Source of the DNA: Thioalkalivibrio sp. XN279 | GTDB taxonomy: Bacteria; Pseudomonadota; Gammaproteobacteria; Steroidobacterales; XN24 | Assembly (NCBI RefSeq): GCF_011089885.1 | Contig: NZ_JAANBD010000028.1 | Location: 359,971-423,970, forward strand | Direction: 5' to 3' | Length of the DNA: 64,000 nucleotides | Shown: piece after piece, positions 43,792-51,044 of the stretch | Layout: each line of letters starts with the position of its first letter | Position numbering within the stretch: position 1 is the first letter of the stretch | Translations under genes and position numbers: made by a program | The notes under the pieces: model-generated | The model's database searches: none | What the model was told of the DNA's origin: nothing | What the model saw: only the letters and a program-made list of their open reading frames with translations

Positions 43792-44607
43792 TCAGTCGCG
43801 CGCCGGACCCCAGACGGGATGCCCGTGCACATGCTCGTGCACCTCGCCGCCGTGGCGGTGTCGATGCTGGTGCGCGAGATTGTTCGCCAGCAGCAGGGGC
43901 ATGTCGCCCAGCGCGTCGGCGACGGGGCCGTCGAACGCGACGTGGTGCTGCTCGGAGAGAATCACGGCGCGGCTGCCGAGCTCCGGCGCCAGCGCCATGT
44001 GATGCGTGGCCACCACCGTGGTGATGTCACGCTCGCCCAGCCAGTCGATGAGCCAGCCCACGGTGCGCGGATCAAGATTGGCGGTCGGCTCGTCCAGCAG
44101 CAGCACCTCCGGTTCCACCGCCAGCAGGCAGGCCAGGCAGAGTCGCTGTTTCTCGCCGCCGGAAAGCTGCGATGGATGCTCGTCGAGGTGGCGATCGAGG
44201 CGCATGAAGCCGGCCCAGTGCCGCACGCGTTTCCGCGCCTCGTCGGCCGGGAGATGACGCAAGCCGAAACCGATCTCCTCGGCCACCGTGGCGTTGAACA
44301 GCATCGCCTCCGGGTGCTGGAACATCAGCGCCACGCGGCGCCGGAAGCCGGCGGCGAAGTCCCGTGCCTTGAGCGCAGCTGCATCGACCTCGCGGCCCGC
44401 GAAGCGCATGCGACCCGCGCTCGGCAGCACCAGCCCGTCGAGCAACTTCAGCAGCGTGCTCTTGCCGCAGCCGTTGGCACCGAGCAGCACGACCCGCTCG
44501 CCGGACGCGATCGACAGGTCCACGCCGGCGAGCGCGGTGCGCCCGTCCGGGTATTTCACCGTGACCTGTTCCAGCGCGTACAGCACGCCTGTGGTGGCCT
44601 CAGTCAT
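43792..44607 (-). CDS. nikO: nickel/cobalt ECF transporter ATP-binding protein with His-rich tail
   Basis: A 271-residue ABC ATPase of the NikO/CbiO class: Walker A GANGCGKST, Q-loop MFQHPEAMLF, signature LSGGEKQRLCLACLL, Walker B VLLLDEPTANLD and the switch His in VVATHHMAL. Beyond the ATPase core is a His-rich tail (HQHRHRHGGEVHEHVHGH) likely to bind the metal cargo. It overlaps nikQ by 8 bp and closes the nikR-nikL-nikM-nikQ-nikO run. NikR next door favours nickel over cobalt. Confidence 0.93.
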   Translation of the reverse strand: MTEATTGVLYALEQVTVKYPDGRTALAGVDLSIASGERVVLLGANGCGKSTLLKLLDGLVLPSAGRMRFAGREVDAAALKARDFAAGFRRRVALMFQHPEAMLFNATVAEEIGFGLRHLPADEARKRVRHWAGFMRLDRHLDEHPSQLSGGEKQRLCLACLLAVEPEVLLLDEPTANLDPRTVGWLIDWLGERDITTVVATHHMALAPELGSRAVILSEQHHVAFDGPVADALGDMPLLLANNLAHQHRHRHGGEVHEHVHGHPVWGPARD

Positions 44608-45151
44608 CCAGCGCCCCGCGCGAACGCATGCCCTGCGTCAATGCCTCGGAGTTGTACATGGCCTTGTCCAGTGCTGCCAGCCCCAGCGCCGCACCCGCGC
44701 GGTAGCGCTGGCGGAGCGTGGGCGGCAGGGTGCTGCGGCTCTGGACCGCGGCGCGATACTCGGTGGCCAGGCGACGAAAGACCGTGACCTGGCTGCGCAC
44801 GATCGCGAGCCAGCGCCGCGCAGCCGGGTAAGCCGCCAGCGCACGATCCAGGTCGATGTCGCGCACGGCCCAGGCCGTCAGCAGCGCCAGCAGCACCACG
44901 CGCAGGTTGAGCAGCAGGAGGTAATCGACGACGGGGCGTTCCTGCCACCATGCCAGCACCAGGTAACCGGCGGACAGCAGCAACAACACCGGCGCGACCG
45001 CGCGCGTGGCGCGCCACAGCAGCCGGCCGCGACCGCGGCCGGAGCCAAGCAGCACCAGCGCCATGGCGACGGCCAGGACAACGGGTTCGTGCACCAGCGT
45101 CGTTGCCACCACGGCCGCGAGCCAGGCCCACAGGGCGAGGCGGTGCCTCAT
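44600..45151 (-). CDS. nikQ: nickel/cobalt ECF transporter T component
   Basis: A 183-residue membrane protein of the CbiQ/NikQ class that couples the ATPase to the substrate subunit. It has an N-terminal membrane block (LALWAWLAAVVATTLVHEPVVL, LLLLSAGYLVLAWW, LRVVLLALLTAWAV) and a cytoplasmic arm whose AAVQSRSTLPPT and NSEALTQGMRSRGA ends resemble the coupling helices of T components. It is shorter than usual (about 220-260), lacking some membrane spans, which is worth noting. Start: ATG at 45151, overlapping the nikM stop (ATGA). Confidence 0.82.
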   Translation of the reverse strand: MRHRLALWAWLAAVVATTLVHEPVVLAVAMALVLLGSGRGRGRLLWRATRAVAPVLLLLSAGYLVLAWWQERPVVDYLLLLNLRVVLLALLTAWAVRDIDLDRALAAYPAARRWLAIVRSQVTVFRRLATEYRAAVQSRSTLPPTLRQRYRAGAALGLAALDKAMYNSEALTQGMRSRGALDD

Positions 45152-45798
45152 GTTGCGGCCTCCACCCAGCGCCGCTTGTGCGCGTGGCGTAACACCAGCA
45201 CGGTCAGCGCCGCCTCCCCCGCCGCGATGAAGGCGTGCGGCACCAGCAGCGCCGGCAGCGTCACGGCAGGGCCGAAGGGGAAAAACAGCGGTGCGCCGTC
45301 GGGGCCCTGCGCGATGCTCGGCTGCAGGCCGAGCACCAGCGCCAGCAGCAGCGCCGCGACCATCACACCGCTCCAGGTGGCGATCGCGACTGCCGCGGTT
45401 TCGTTGCGGCCGCGCAGCAGGCGGTAGCCTGCCCATGTCGTCCAGGCGGCCACGAAGCCCAGCGCCAGCGCATTGACCGGCAGGGAGGTGATGCCGCCGG
45501 CGCCGACGACGACGGCCTGCAGCACCAGCACCAGGGTGTAAGCCAAGGAGGCGATCCACGGCCCGAACACCAGCGCCAGCAGGCCCACGCCGACGATATG
45601 TCCCGACGTCCCGCCCGGCAGCGGCAGCATCAACGTCGAGAGCAGGAACGCCAGCGCCGTGAAAACTGCCAGCCGCGGCAGCATCTCGTCGCCCATGCGC
45701 GCGCGCAACCGGCGCGCCGCCACCACCCACAGCGGCGCGGCGAGCGCGAGCGCCGGCAGGTAAGTCTGCGGCGAGATCAACCCGTCAGGGATGTGCAT
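45148..45798 (-). CDS. nikM: nickel/cobalt ECF transporter substrate-binding membrane protein NikM/CbiM
   Basis: A 216-residue membrane protein. It begins MHIPDGLISP, the conserved N-terminal metal-binding motif of CbiM/NikM, where the amino terminus and His2 bind the ion. Other family blocks are LPLPGGTSGHIVGVGLLALVFGPW in parts and VVVGAGGITSLPVNALALGF. The ATG at 45798 was chosen because the motif must be at the very N terminus; a frame start at 45831 would mask it. It starts 2 bp after nikL ends. Confidence 0.93.
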   Translation of the reverse strand: MHIPDGLISPQTYLPALALAAPLWVVAARRLRARMGDEMLPRLAVFTALAFLLSTLMLPLPGGTSGHIVGVGLLALVFGPWIASLAYTLVLVLQAVVVGAGGITSLPVNALALGFVAAWTTWAGYRLLRGRNETAAVAIATWSGVMVAALLLALVLGLQPSIAQGPDGAPLFFPFGPAVTLPALLVPHAFIAAGEAALTVLVLRHAHKRRWVEAAT

Positions 45799-45800
45799 CC

Positions 45801-46265
45801 TCAGCCCGCCGCCGCACGGCGACTGCGCCACAGCGCCCAGATGCCGAACAGGCCGAGCAGGTAACCCAGGCCGGCGAGGACGCGGCCGGCGTAACCATGG
45901 CTATGCGCATCCTGCGCCGCGGTGACGGTTGCAGCGCTGCCCGCTGCATCGACCGCTACGCGCACCACGGTGCCATGCCCGTCCGCAGTGAACACTTTGA
46001 CCTGCCACTCACCGGGCCGGTCCGGGCGAAAGCTGACTTCCCCGATGGCGTTGACCTGCCCGACCTGGAACGGCGTTCCGTCGCCGGGCGCGAGAATCTC
46101 GTACGACTCGAATTGGGGGCTGTCCCCACCCGCGAAGGACAGCTTCAGCACCAGGGCGTCCGCGTCGACCATCTCGTGCAGCAGGGCGTGAGCCGCGCCG
46201 GTCACCGGCGCCAGCGCGATCGCCAGCACAGCCAGCGCACCTGCAAAGTTCAGCAGCTTGTTCAT
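45801..46265 (-). CDS. nikL: NikL-like periplasmic domain protein of the nickel transporter
   Basis: A 154-residue protein with a signal peptide (MNKLLNFAGALAVLAIALAP, cleavage near AAHA), a beta-sandwich-like middle (FESYEILAPGDGTPFQVGQVN, GEWQVKVFTADGHGTVVRVAV) and a C-terminal membrane helix (VLAGLGYLLGLFGIWALW) with basic tail. This matches NikL-type accessory subunits that replace CbiN in nickel systems. It is the first gene after the predicted NikR operator. A His/Asp patch (DAHSHG) lies before the helix. Confidence 0.75.
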   Translation of the reverse strand: MNKLLNFAGALAVLAIALAPVTGAAHALLHEMVDADALVLKLSFAGGDSPQFESYEILAPGDGTPFQVGQVNAIGEVSFRPDRPGEWQVKVFTADGHGTVVRVAVDAAGSAATVTAAQDAHSHGYAGRVLAGLGYLLGLFGIWALWRSRRAAAG

Positions 46266-46307
46266 GCCTGAAAACCCTTGCGAGACTGCACCCTGGGATG
46301 GGCGCGG

Positions 46308-46336
46308 GGTAAGAGAATTTACGGAATCTTCTTACC
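46308..46336. promoter_or_regulatory. predicted NikR operator
   Basis: Inverted half-sites GGTAAGA and TCTTACC lie 15 bp apart in the gap between nikR and nikL. The layout resembles NikR sites (GTATGA-N16-TCATAC in E. coli) and the position, 42 bp before the nikL ATG, suits repression of the transporter operon. Confidence 0.55.
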
Positions 46337-46378
46337 ACCCGTGCCGGCGGCCCTCAATAGGGGTTTTCCGGGCGGGAC

Positions 46379-46840
46379 TCAGTCGTGGGCACGACGATGG
46401 GAATGTCGATGGGCGTGCTGGTGCGCCTCGTCCGTGCCCGGCGCAGGGATGCGATGCAGCCGGCCGTGATGAATACCGGGGCGCGCCATCACCGAGTCCC
46501 CGAATGCCTCCACCTCCGACGACGGGCCCTTCAGCAAGACCGCCTCCAGGCAGTTGTCGTGGTCGAGGTGCATGTGCAGCGTGGTGACGGTGAGGTCGTG
46601 GTGGGCGTGGTGCGCTTCCGTCAGCCGCTTGCTGAGCTCGCGCTCGTGATGGTTGTAAACGTAGGTGAGGACGCCGAGGCATTCCGTTTCCGGGTCCTTG
46701 TCCAGCCGCTCGCGCGCCAGCGCGTCGCGGATCAGGTCGCGCACCGCCTCGGAGCGGTTGCGCGCCCCCTTGCGCTGCATGTAGTCGTCGAACTGGCGCG
46801 CCAGCTCGGCCTCGAGAGACACCGTGAATCGTTCGCTCAT
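46379..46840 (-). CDS. nikR: nickel-responsive regulator NikR with His-rich tail
   Basis: A 153-residue ribbon-helix-helix repressor. The N terminus ERFTVSLEAELARQFDDYM is the DNA-binding RHH, and the ACT-like C domain has the nickel ligands as in E. coli NikR (TTLHMHLDHDNCLEAVLLKG: two His and Cys, with an upstream His in HHAHHDLT). It then adds a His-rich tail (DEAHQHAHRHSHRRAHD) not found in E. coli NikR. It heads the nik run. The product should repress nikLMQO when nickel is high. Confidence 0.94.
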   Translation of the reverse strand: MSERFTVSLEAELARQFDDYMQRKGARNRSEAVRDLIRDALARERLDKDPETECLGVLTYVYNHHERELSKRLTEAHHAHHDLTVTTLHMHLDHDNCLEAVLLKGPSSEVEAFGDSVMARPGIHHGRLHRIPAPGTDEAHQHAHRHSHRRAHD

Positions 46841-46905
46841 CTCGTCTTACCTCCGCCCGCCACGCAGCACGCGTCGCGCTTGCTGCAACCACCGGCTGCA
46901 TCATA

Positions 46906-47727
46906 ATGCAGCGCATGAGCGAGCCGACAGCCTGCCCGAACTGCGCCACCCCGCTGCAGGGCCGCTACTGCCACGCCTGCGGCCAGAAGCGCATCGAGCC
47001 GGAGGAACAGCGCTTCGGCTGGTTCCTGCGGCAGCTGCTCGAGTCGCTCACCATGGTGGACGAGCGTTTTCTCGGCAGTCTCGGCCGGCTGCTGTTCCGC
47101 CCCGGGTCGCTGGACCGCGACTGGCTGGAGGGGCGGCGCAAGCGCAACCTGGCACCGCTGTCGCTGTTCCTCATCGCCAACGTCGTCTATTTCTTCTACC
47201 CGCCGCTGTCGGACCTCAACCTGTCCCTGGCGGAGCAGCTGGCGCAGCCGCATGGAGCGCTGGCGCAGCAACTGGTCTCCGCGCGCCTGGAGGCCCGCGG
47301 TATCGAGTTCGAGGACTACGCGCTGCAGTACCAGGCGGAGGCAACCAACCTGGCCAAGGTGCTGGTGATCCTGCATGCGCCACTGTTCGCCCTCGCCCTG
47401 CTCGCGCTGCACTGGCGCCGCGGCCGCTATTTCGTCGACCACCTCGCGGTCAGCCTGCATTTCTGGGCTTTCCTGCTGTTCGTGGTGATGGTCGTGCCGT
47501 GGCTGTTGTGGCTGCTCGTGACCGCGACCGGCCTGGGCTCCAAGGCCCTGCTGCAACTGACGCTCGCGGGCATCGTGCTGGCCTACGCTTGGCGGCAGAT
47601 CCAGGTGGCCTACGCCCAGCCGGGCTGGCTGGCGCTGGCGAAGCTGCCGCTGCTCTTGGCCGGCCTCGTCGCGGCGCATCTCGTCTACCGCGCGGTCCAG
47701 TTCTTCGCCGCCTTCGCGCTCAGCTGA
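46906..47727 (+). CDS. DUF3667 membrane protein with N-terminal zinc ribbon
   Basis: A 273-residue protein with a short zinc-ribbon start (CPNCATPLQGRYCHACGQKR: four Cys, about residues 10-28), a helical segment (FLRQLLESLTMVDERFLGS) and four to five membrane spans (LFLIANVVYFFYPPL, LVILHAPLFALALLALHW, FWAFLLFVVMVVPWLLWLLV, LTLAGIVLAYAW, AGLVAAHLVYRAVQFF). DUF3667 proteins have no known function. It is divergent from nikR (66 bp) and followed by the tRNA promoter. ATGs at 46906 and 46915 are both possible. Confidence 0.85.
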   Translation: MQRMSEPTACPNCATPLQGRYCHACGQKRIEPEEQRFGWFLRQLLESLTMVDERFLGSLGRLLFRPGSLDRDWLEGRRKRNLAPLSLFLIANVVYFFYPPLSDLNLSLAEQLAQPHGALAQQLVSARLEARGIEFEDYALQYQAEATNLAKVLVILHAPLFALALLALHWRRGRYFVDHLAVSLHFWAFLLFVVMVVPWLLWLLVTATGLGSKALLQLTLAGIVLAYAWRQIQVAYAQPGWLALAKLPLLLAGLVAAHLVYRAVQFFAAFALS

Positions 47728-47743
47728 CCGGGGCCCGCCGAGA

Positions 47744-47772
47744 TTGACACCCCCTGCCCCGGCGCGGACAAT
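47744..47772 (+). promoter_or_regulatory. sigma-70 promoter of the tRNA-Ser gene
   Basis: Consensus TTGACA (47744-47749), a 17-bp spacer, then GACAAT (47767-47772), with the predicted start of transcription a few bases before the tRNA 5' end at 47784. Near-ideal match. Confidence 0.78.
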
Positions 47773-47783
47773 GCCTCGCCTTC

Positions 47784-47873
47784 GGAGGGGTGCCAGAGTG
47801 GTCGAATGGGCTTGACTCGAAATCAAGTGTACGGTTTACCGTACCGTGGGTTCGAATCCCACCCCCTCCGCCA
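47784..47873 (+). tRNA. tRNA-Ser (anticodon CGA)
   Basis: A 90-base class II tRNA: acceptor ggagggg/cccctcc, D-arm region tgccagagtgg, anticodon stem cttga/tcaag with loop ctCGAaa, a long variable arm (tgtacggtttaccgtacc), T-arm with gtgggttcgaatcccac, discriminator G and an encoded CCA (47871-47873). It decodes UCG. The 3' end is repeated twice downstream. Confidence 0.96.
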
Positions 47874-48128
47874 CTCCAAAGCCCAGTCAGTCTCCAGGAT
47901 TCGAACCCACGGTTCATAACGAGCGGGTTCGAAATCGGAGCCGGCGCCAGCCGGCGGAGATGCCGTCCCGCAGGGGCGGCCCATCCCACCCCCTCCGCCA
48001 CTCCAAAGCCCAGTCACTCTCCAGGATTCGAACCCACGGTGCATAACCAGCGGGTTCGAAATCGGAGCCGGCGCCAGCCGGCGGAGATGCCGTCCCGCAG
48101 GGGCGGCCCATCCCACCCCCCTCCGCCA
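47874..48128 (+). repeat. two tandem 127/128-bp units carrying tRNA-Ser 3'-end copies
   Basis: Unit 1 is 47874-48000 and unit 2 is 48001-48128; they differ at three bases plus one extra C. Each unit ends in the last bases of the tRNA plus CCA (cccaccccctccgcca), so the tRNA 3' end occurs three times (47856-47877, 47983-48004, 48110-48132). Each unit also holds an exact 17-base inverted copy of the T-arm (47897-47913 and 48024-48040) and GC-rich hairpin sequence. This looks like stacked attachment sites or replication-slippage copies. Confidence 0.88.
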
Positions 48129-48913
48129 CTCCGGCTCATAAGCGACAGATAACAAATAACTTTTTATCTGTCTGACATATCCCCCAAAAGCCCCCTTAAA
48201 CAGGCCCTGGCTTCATCGACCGGTGGCGAATACTGCTTCCAGACCCTCGGGGCGATTTCTTGCCAAGCCGCGCCACATGCCGGACATTGCCAAAGCCCCG
48301 GACTTATCTCCTCCGGTCGACAACCCGGTGAGAACAAGTCGCGACCATCGCGAATTGATGAACCACGACTCATGCCATGAGTTTTAAACGCTCGTGCCGC
48401 CTCGGGTGACCGGGCATTTCCTGAGAGCAGCTTGTATTCCCTTGCAGCGCGGCTTCGCTGCCGAAGGCCCAGCCGGGTATTTCAGCACCTTGGTCTTCAC
48501 CAGCACGGATCTGGGGCCCGCTCCGATTCTCGCGAGACCGCGCGTCACGGTCCCTCATGCCCACCCCCAAAACAGAACCTAAGGTTCCATTAGGGACGGC
48601 CGATATGAATGTCTCGGGATGGAATCTCTGGGAACTCGCGCGTGCCCTCCAGCCAGGCGAGGCTCCCGAGAATGGGTGCTACTTAAGCTTGGGCAATGGC
48701 AACGCTCAAGCGGTGGATCGGTTTGGTAGATGTCATGTTTTCTTGCAGCCGCCCAAACGGCGTCAGGATCAGATTGGGGCTAGCCCCGCTGCGTCACACC
48801 ATTACGATCCATGGCGCGATGCTGTCTTTCGCACGGAGCTCAGAAAAGAGCCCGGGCTGGCCAGATTTTGCGACGTGGCCAGCGCCGTGCACTGCGCGGT
48901 CCCTGGTTGATCG
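48129..48913. other. 785-bp stretch without a confident gene at the start of the lower-GC region
   Basis: Between the tRNA-Ser repeats and the diguanylate cyclase gene I see only short open frames without recognisable families, an 8-bp inverted repeat (gacagata at 48144-48151 with tatctgtc at 48165-48172) and a drop in GC. No integrase or transposase could be made out. It may be decayed island sequence. Confidence 0.6.
48164..48373 (-). CDS. possible small zinc-finger-like protein
   Basis: A 69-codon open frame. The product has CPACG in LWQCPACGAAWQEIAPRVW and another Cys upstream, which could be half of a zinc site. I do not recognise a family and no good ribosome-binding site was found. 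It lies in the otherwise gene-poor border after the tRNA repeats; it may be a chance frame. Confidence 0.22.
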   Translation of the reverse strand: MSRGSSIRDGRDLFSPGCRPEEISPGLWQCPACGAAWQEIAPRVWKQYSPPVDEARACLRGLLGDMSDR

Positions 48914-50995
48914 ATGATGAAGCGAGTTCTTACGGTATTCCTGCCTTTGGCGATCGTGTTTCTCGCCGCCTTCTGGTATCTCCAAGACACGACCGTTCGC
49001 AGCAAACGTAACATCGTCGAAGCGAGCGAGGCTCGCATCGTCGCGCTGCAGGCACAGACCGCCGCGCGCGCCTTGCAGGATCTCGCGACTGACCTGCAAG
49101 TTCTGGCGAACGGGCCCGCCTTGCATCGCTATCTGTTGCGTCGTGATTCCGAAGCCTTGCGCCGACTTGAAATGGAATTCCTCAATTTCTCCGGGCACAA
49201 GAAGCGCTACGATCAAATCCGATTGCTCGACCTCCACGGCATGGAAATTGTCCGTGTCAACTTCTCTCGCGACGGTCGGGCCGAGATCGTACCCGGGGAG
49301 CAACTTCAACCCAAGGGCGGCCGCTACTACTTCGCGGAGTCCATCAACTTGGCGCCAGGCCAGATCTTTATCTCTCCGCTCGACCTGAATATTGAACATG
49401 GCGCCATTGAAGAACCCCTCAAGCCCATGATCCGCCTGGGCATGCCGGTAGTCGATGAGATGGGGCGGAAAAGGGGCGTCGTCATTCTCAACTATCTGGC
49501 CCAGTACTTAATCGATGCCGTTGAAAGCAGCGGCAGTGAACTCCTGGGCGATTTCTCGCTGCTGAACAGCGAGGGCTATTGGCTGGCCAGCGTCAAGCGG
49601 GACCAGGAATGGGGATTCATGTACCCGGAGCGCAGTCATATGACGTTCAAGGCAGCGTTCCCAGAAGCGTGGGAGCTGATGCAAGTGACGGATTCCGGCC
49701 AGTTCCAGTCCCCCAAAGGGCTATTTACTTTTACGAAGGTTCTCCCCCGGGTTACCGGCCGCCAAAGCGAGCGGAAAGACTCGTCCGATATACCTCGTGA
49801 CCCTTCGTTGGCCTTGGCAACACAACAGCATCGGTGGCGTATTGTCTCGCACGTCTCCAGCGCCGCTCTATGGCATCAGGTTGCCTCACCACTCTCATCC
49901 ATGATCGCCACTTTGCTCGGGGGACTGAGTGTGCTGGGCGCGCTCGCTTTTGGCGTCGCCAAGGCCCATGCGCGCGTCGCCAAGGAGCACGAAGGACGAC
50001 TACGCAACATCGAGGTGCTGCGGAAAAACCAGACTGAGTTGATGAACCAGTTGCACTTCAATCAAACGTTGATTGACAGCATACCGGCGCCAGTATTCTT
50101 CAAGGATACCGAGGGGCGTTATTTGGGCTGTAACAAGGCATTTGAAGCATTCATCGGCAAGACAGCGGAGCAGTTGATCGGCAAGAGCGTCTCTGATCTT
50201 GCCCCCCGTGACCTTGCGAGTGTCTATTTCAAGCAGGATCAGGAGTTGTTCGATAACCCGGGCCAGCAAGTTTATGAAAGTTCGGTCGTGTATGCGGATG
50301 GCTCACGCCATGAGGTTGTTTTCTATAAGCACACTTTTACCAATCACCACGGTGAAATGGGCGGATTAATCGGCGTGATGCTGGACATCACCGACCGTAA
50401 GCGCATGGAAGAGCAAATCAGGCACATGGCTCAGCACGACGCTCTGACCGGCCTACCCAATCGCAATCTTCTCGAAGATCGTTATCGGCAATGTGTTCAC
50501 CGTGCGCAGCGTGAACAAAGCTCGTTCGCCATCCTCATGATGGACCTGGATGGCTTCAAAGGGGTGAACGACACCCTAGGACACAAGATCGGCGATCTCT
50601 TGTTGCGACAGGTGGCGAAGCGGCTCGCGCAATCCATGCGTAAAACCGACACGCTATGTCGGATAGGCGGTGACGAATTCGTCGCTCTATTAGAGGAAGT
50701 GCAAGAGCAAGAAAATATCATTCGCGTGGCCGAGGCAATTCTCGAGACGCTGGGCAAACCCTTTATTCTTGGTCCGGAGCAAACTGCCCGGATAGGTGTA
50801 AGCATCGGGGTTGTGGTCTCAAGAACTTATGACGAAGCTCTGGACACCCTACTTACGCGCGCCGACATGGCTATGTATCGGGCCAAGCGAGACGGGCGCA
50901 ATCGATACGAGTTTTTCGATTTGGAATCGCGTTGGATGCCTGATCGATGCGCCCGAAACGGCGAATTTGTCCGGCCTGGTACTGATGAATGTTGA
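48914..50995 (+). CDS. membrane diguanylate cyclase with dCache-like sensor and PAS domain
   Basis: A 693-residue c-di-GMP synthase. An N-terminal membrane helix (VLTVFLPLAIVFLAAFWYL), a periplasmic double-Cache-like sensor (about 35-310), a second helix (LSSMIATLLGGLSVLGALAFGVA), a PAS domain (LHFNQTLIDSIPAPVFFKDTEG onward, about 375-495) and a GGDEF domain. The active-site motif is RIGGDEF (about 583-588), preceded by LTGLPNRNLLEDR and DLDGFKGVNDTLGH, so it should be active; no RxxD inhibitory site was noted. It stands alone in the + direction; codon and base use are lower in GC than the core. Confidence 0.94.
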   Translation: MMKRVLTVFLPLAIVFLAAFWYLQDTTVRSKRNIVEASEARIVALQAQTAARALQDLATDLQVLANGPALHRYLLRRDSEALRRLEMEFLNFSGHKKRYDQIRLLDLHGMEIVRVNFSRDGRAEIVPGEQLQPKGGRYYFAESINLAPGQIFISPLDLNIEHGAIEEPLKPMIRLGMPVVDEMGRKRGVVILNYLAQYLIDAVESSGSELLGDFSLLNSEGYWLASVKRDQEWGFMYPERSHMTFKAAFPEAWELMQVTDSGQFQSPKGLFTFTKVLPRVTGRQSERKDSSDIPRDPSLALATQQHRWRIVSHVSSAALWHQVASPLSSMIATLLGGLSVLGALAFGVAKAHARVAKEHEGRLRNIEVLRKNQTELMNQLHFNQTLIDSIPAPVFFKDTEGRYLGCNKAFEAFIGKTAEQLIGKSVSDLAPRDLASVYFKQDQELFDNPGQQVYESSVVYADGSRHEVVFYKHTFTNHHGEMGGLIGVMLDITDRKRMEEQIRHMAQHDALTGLPNRNLLEDRYRQCVHRAQREQSSFAILMMDLDGFKGVNDTLGHKIGDLLLRQVAKRLAQSMRKTDTLCRIGGDEFVALLEEVQEQENIIRVAEAILETLGKPFILGPEQTARIGVSIGVVVSRTYDEALDTLLTRADMAMYRAKRDGRNRYEFFDLESRWMPDRCARNGEFVRPGTDEC

Positions 50996-51016
50996 GTCGG
51001 GCCCGGGACTGTCGAT

Positions 51017-51037
51017 GGTCGACGTGTGTCGTCGACC
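51017..51037. terminator. hairpin between two convergent signalling genes
   Basis: GGTCGAC (51017-51023) and GTCGACC (51031-51037) form a 7-bp stem with a 7-base loop in the 49-bp gap between the cyclase stop and the hybrid kinase stop. There is no T tract, so a terminator role is only possible. Confidence 0.3.
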
Positions 51038-51044
51038 CGGCCTT

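Noticed and set aside
47874..48128. CRISPR array reading of the tandem units
   Set aside because: Only two long, nearly identical units with no spacers; they are duplicated tRNA-flank sequence.
48370..48570. 66-codon minus-strand frame in the tRNA-proximal gap
   Set aside because: No motif and no start site; another frame of the same stretch reads equally well, so no choice could be supported.
48557..48910. 117-codon open frame on the plus strand before the cyclase gene
   Set aside because: No family, no membrane segment, no clear ribosome-binding site, and codons unlike those of the neighbours; possibly decayed DNA.
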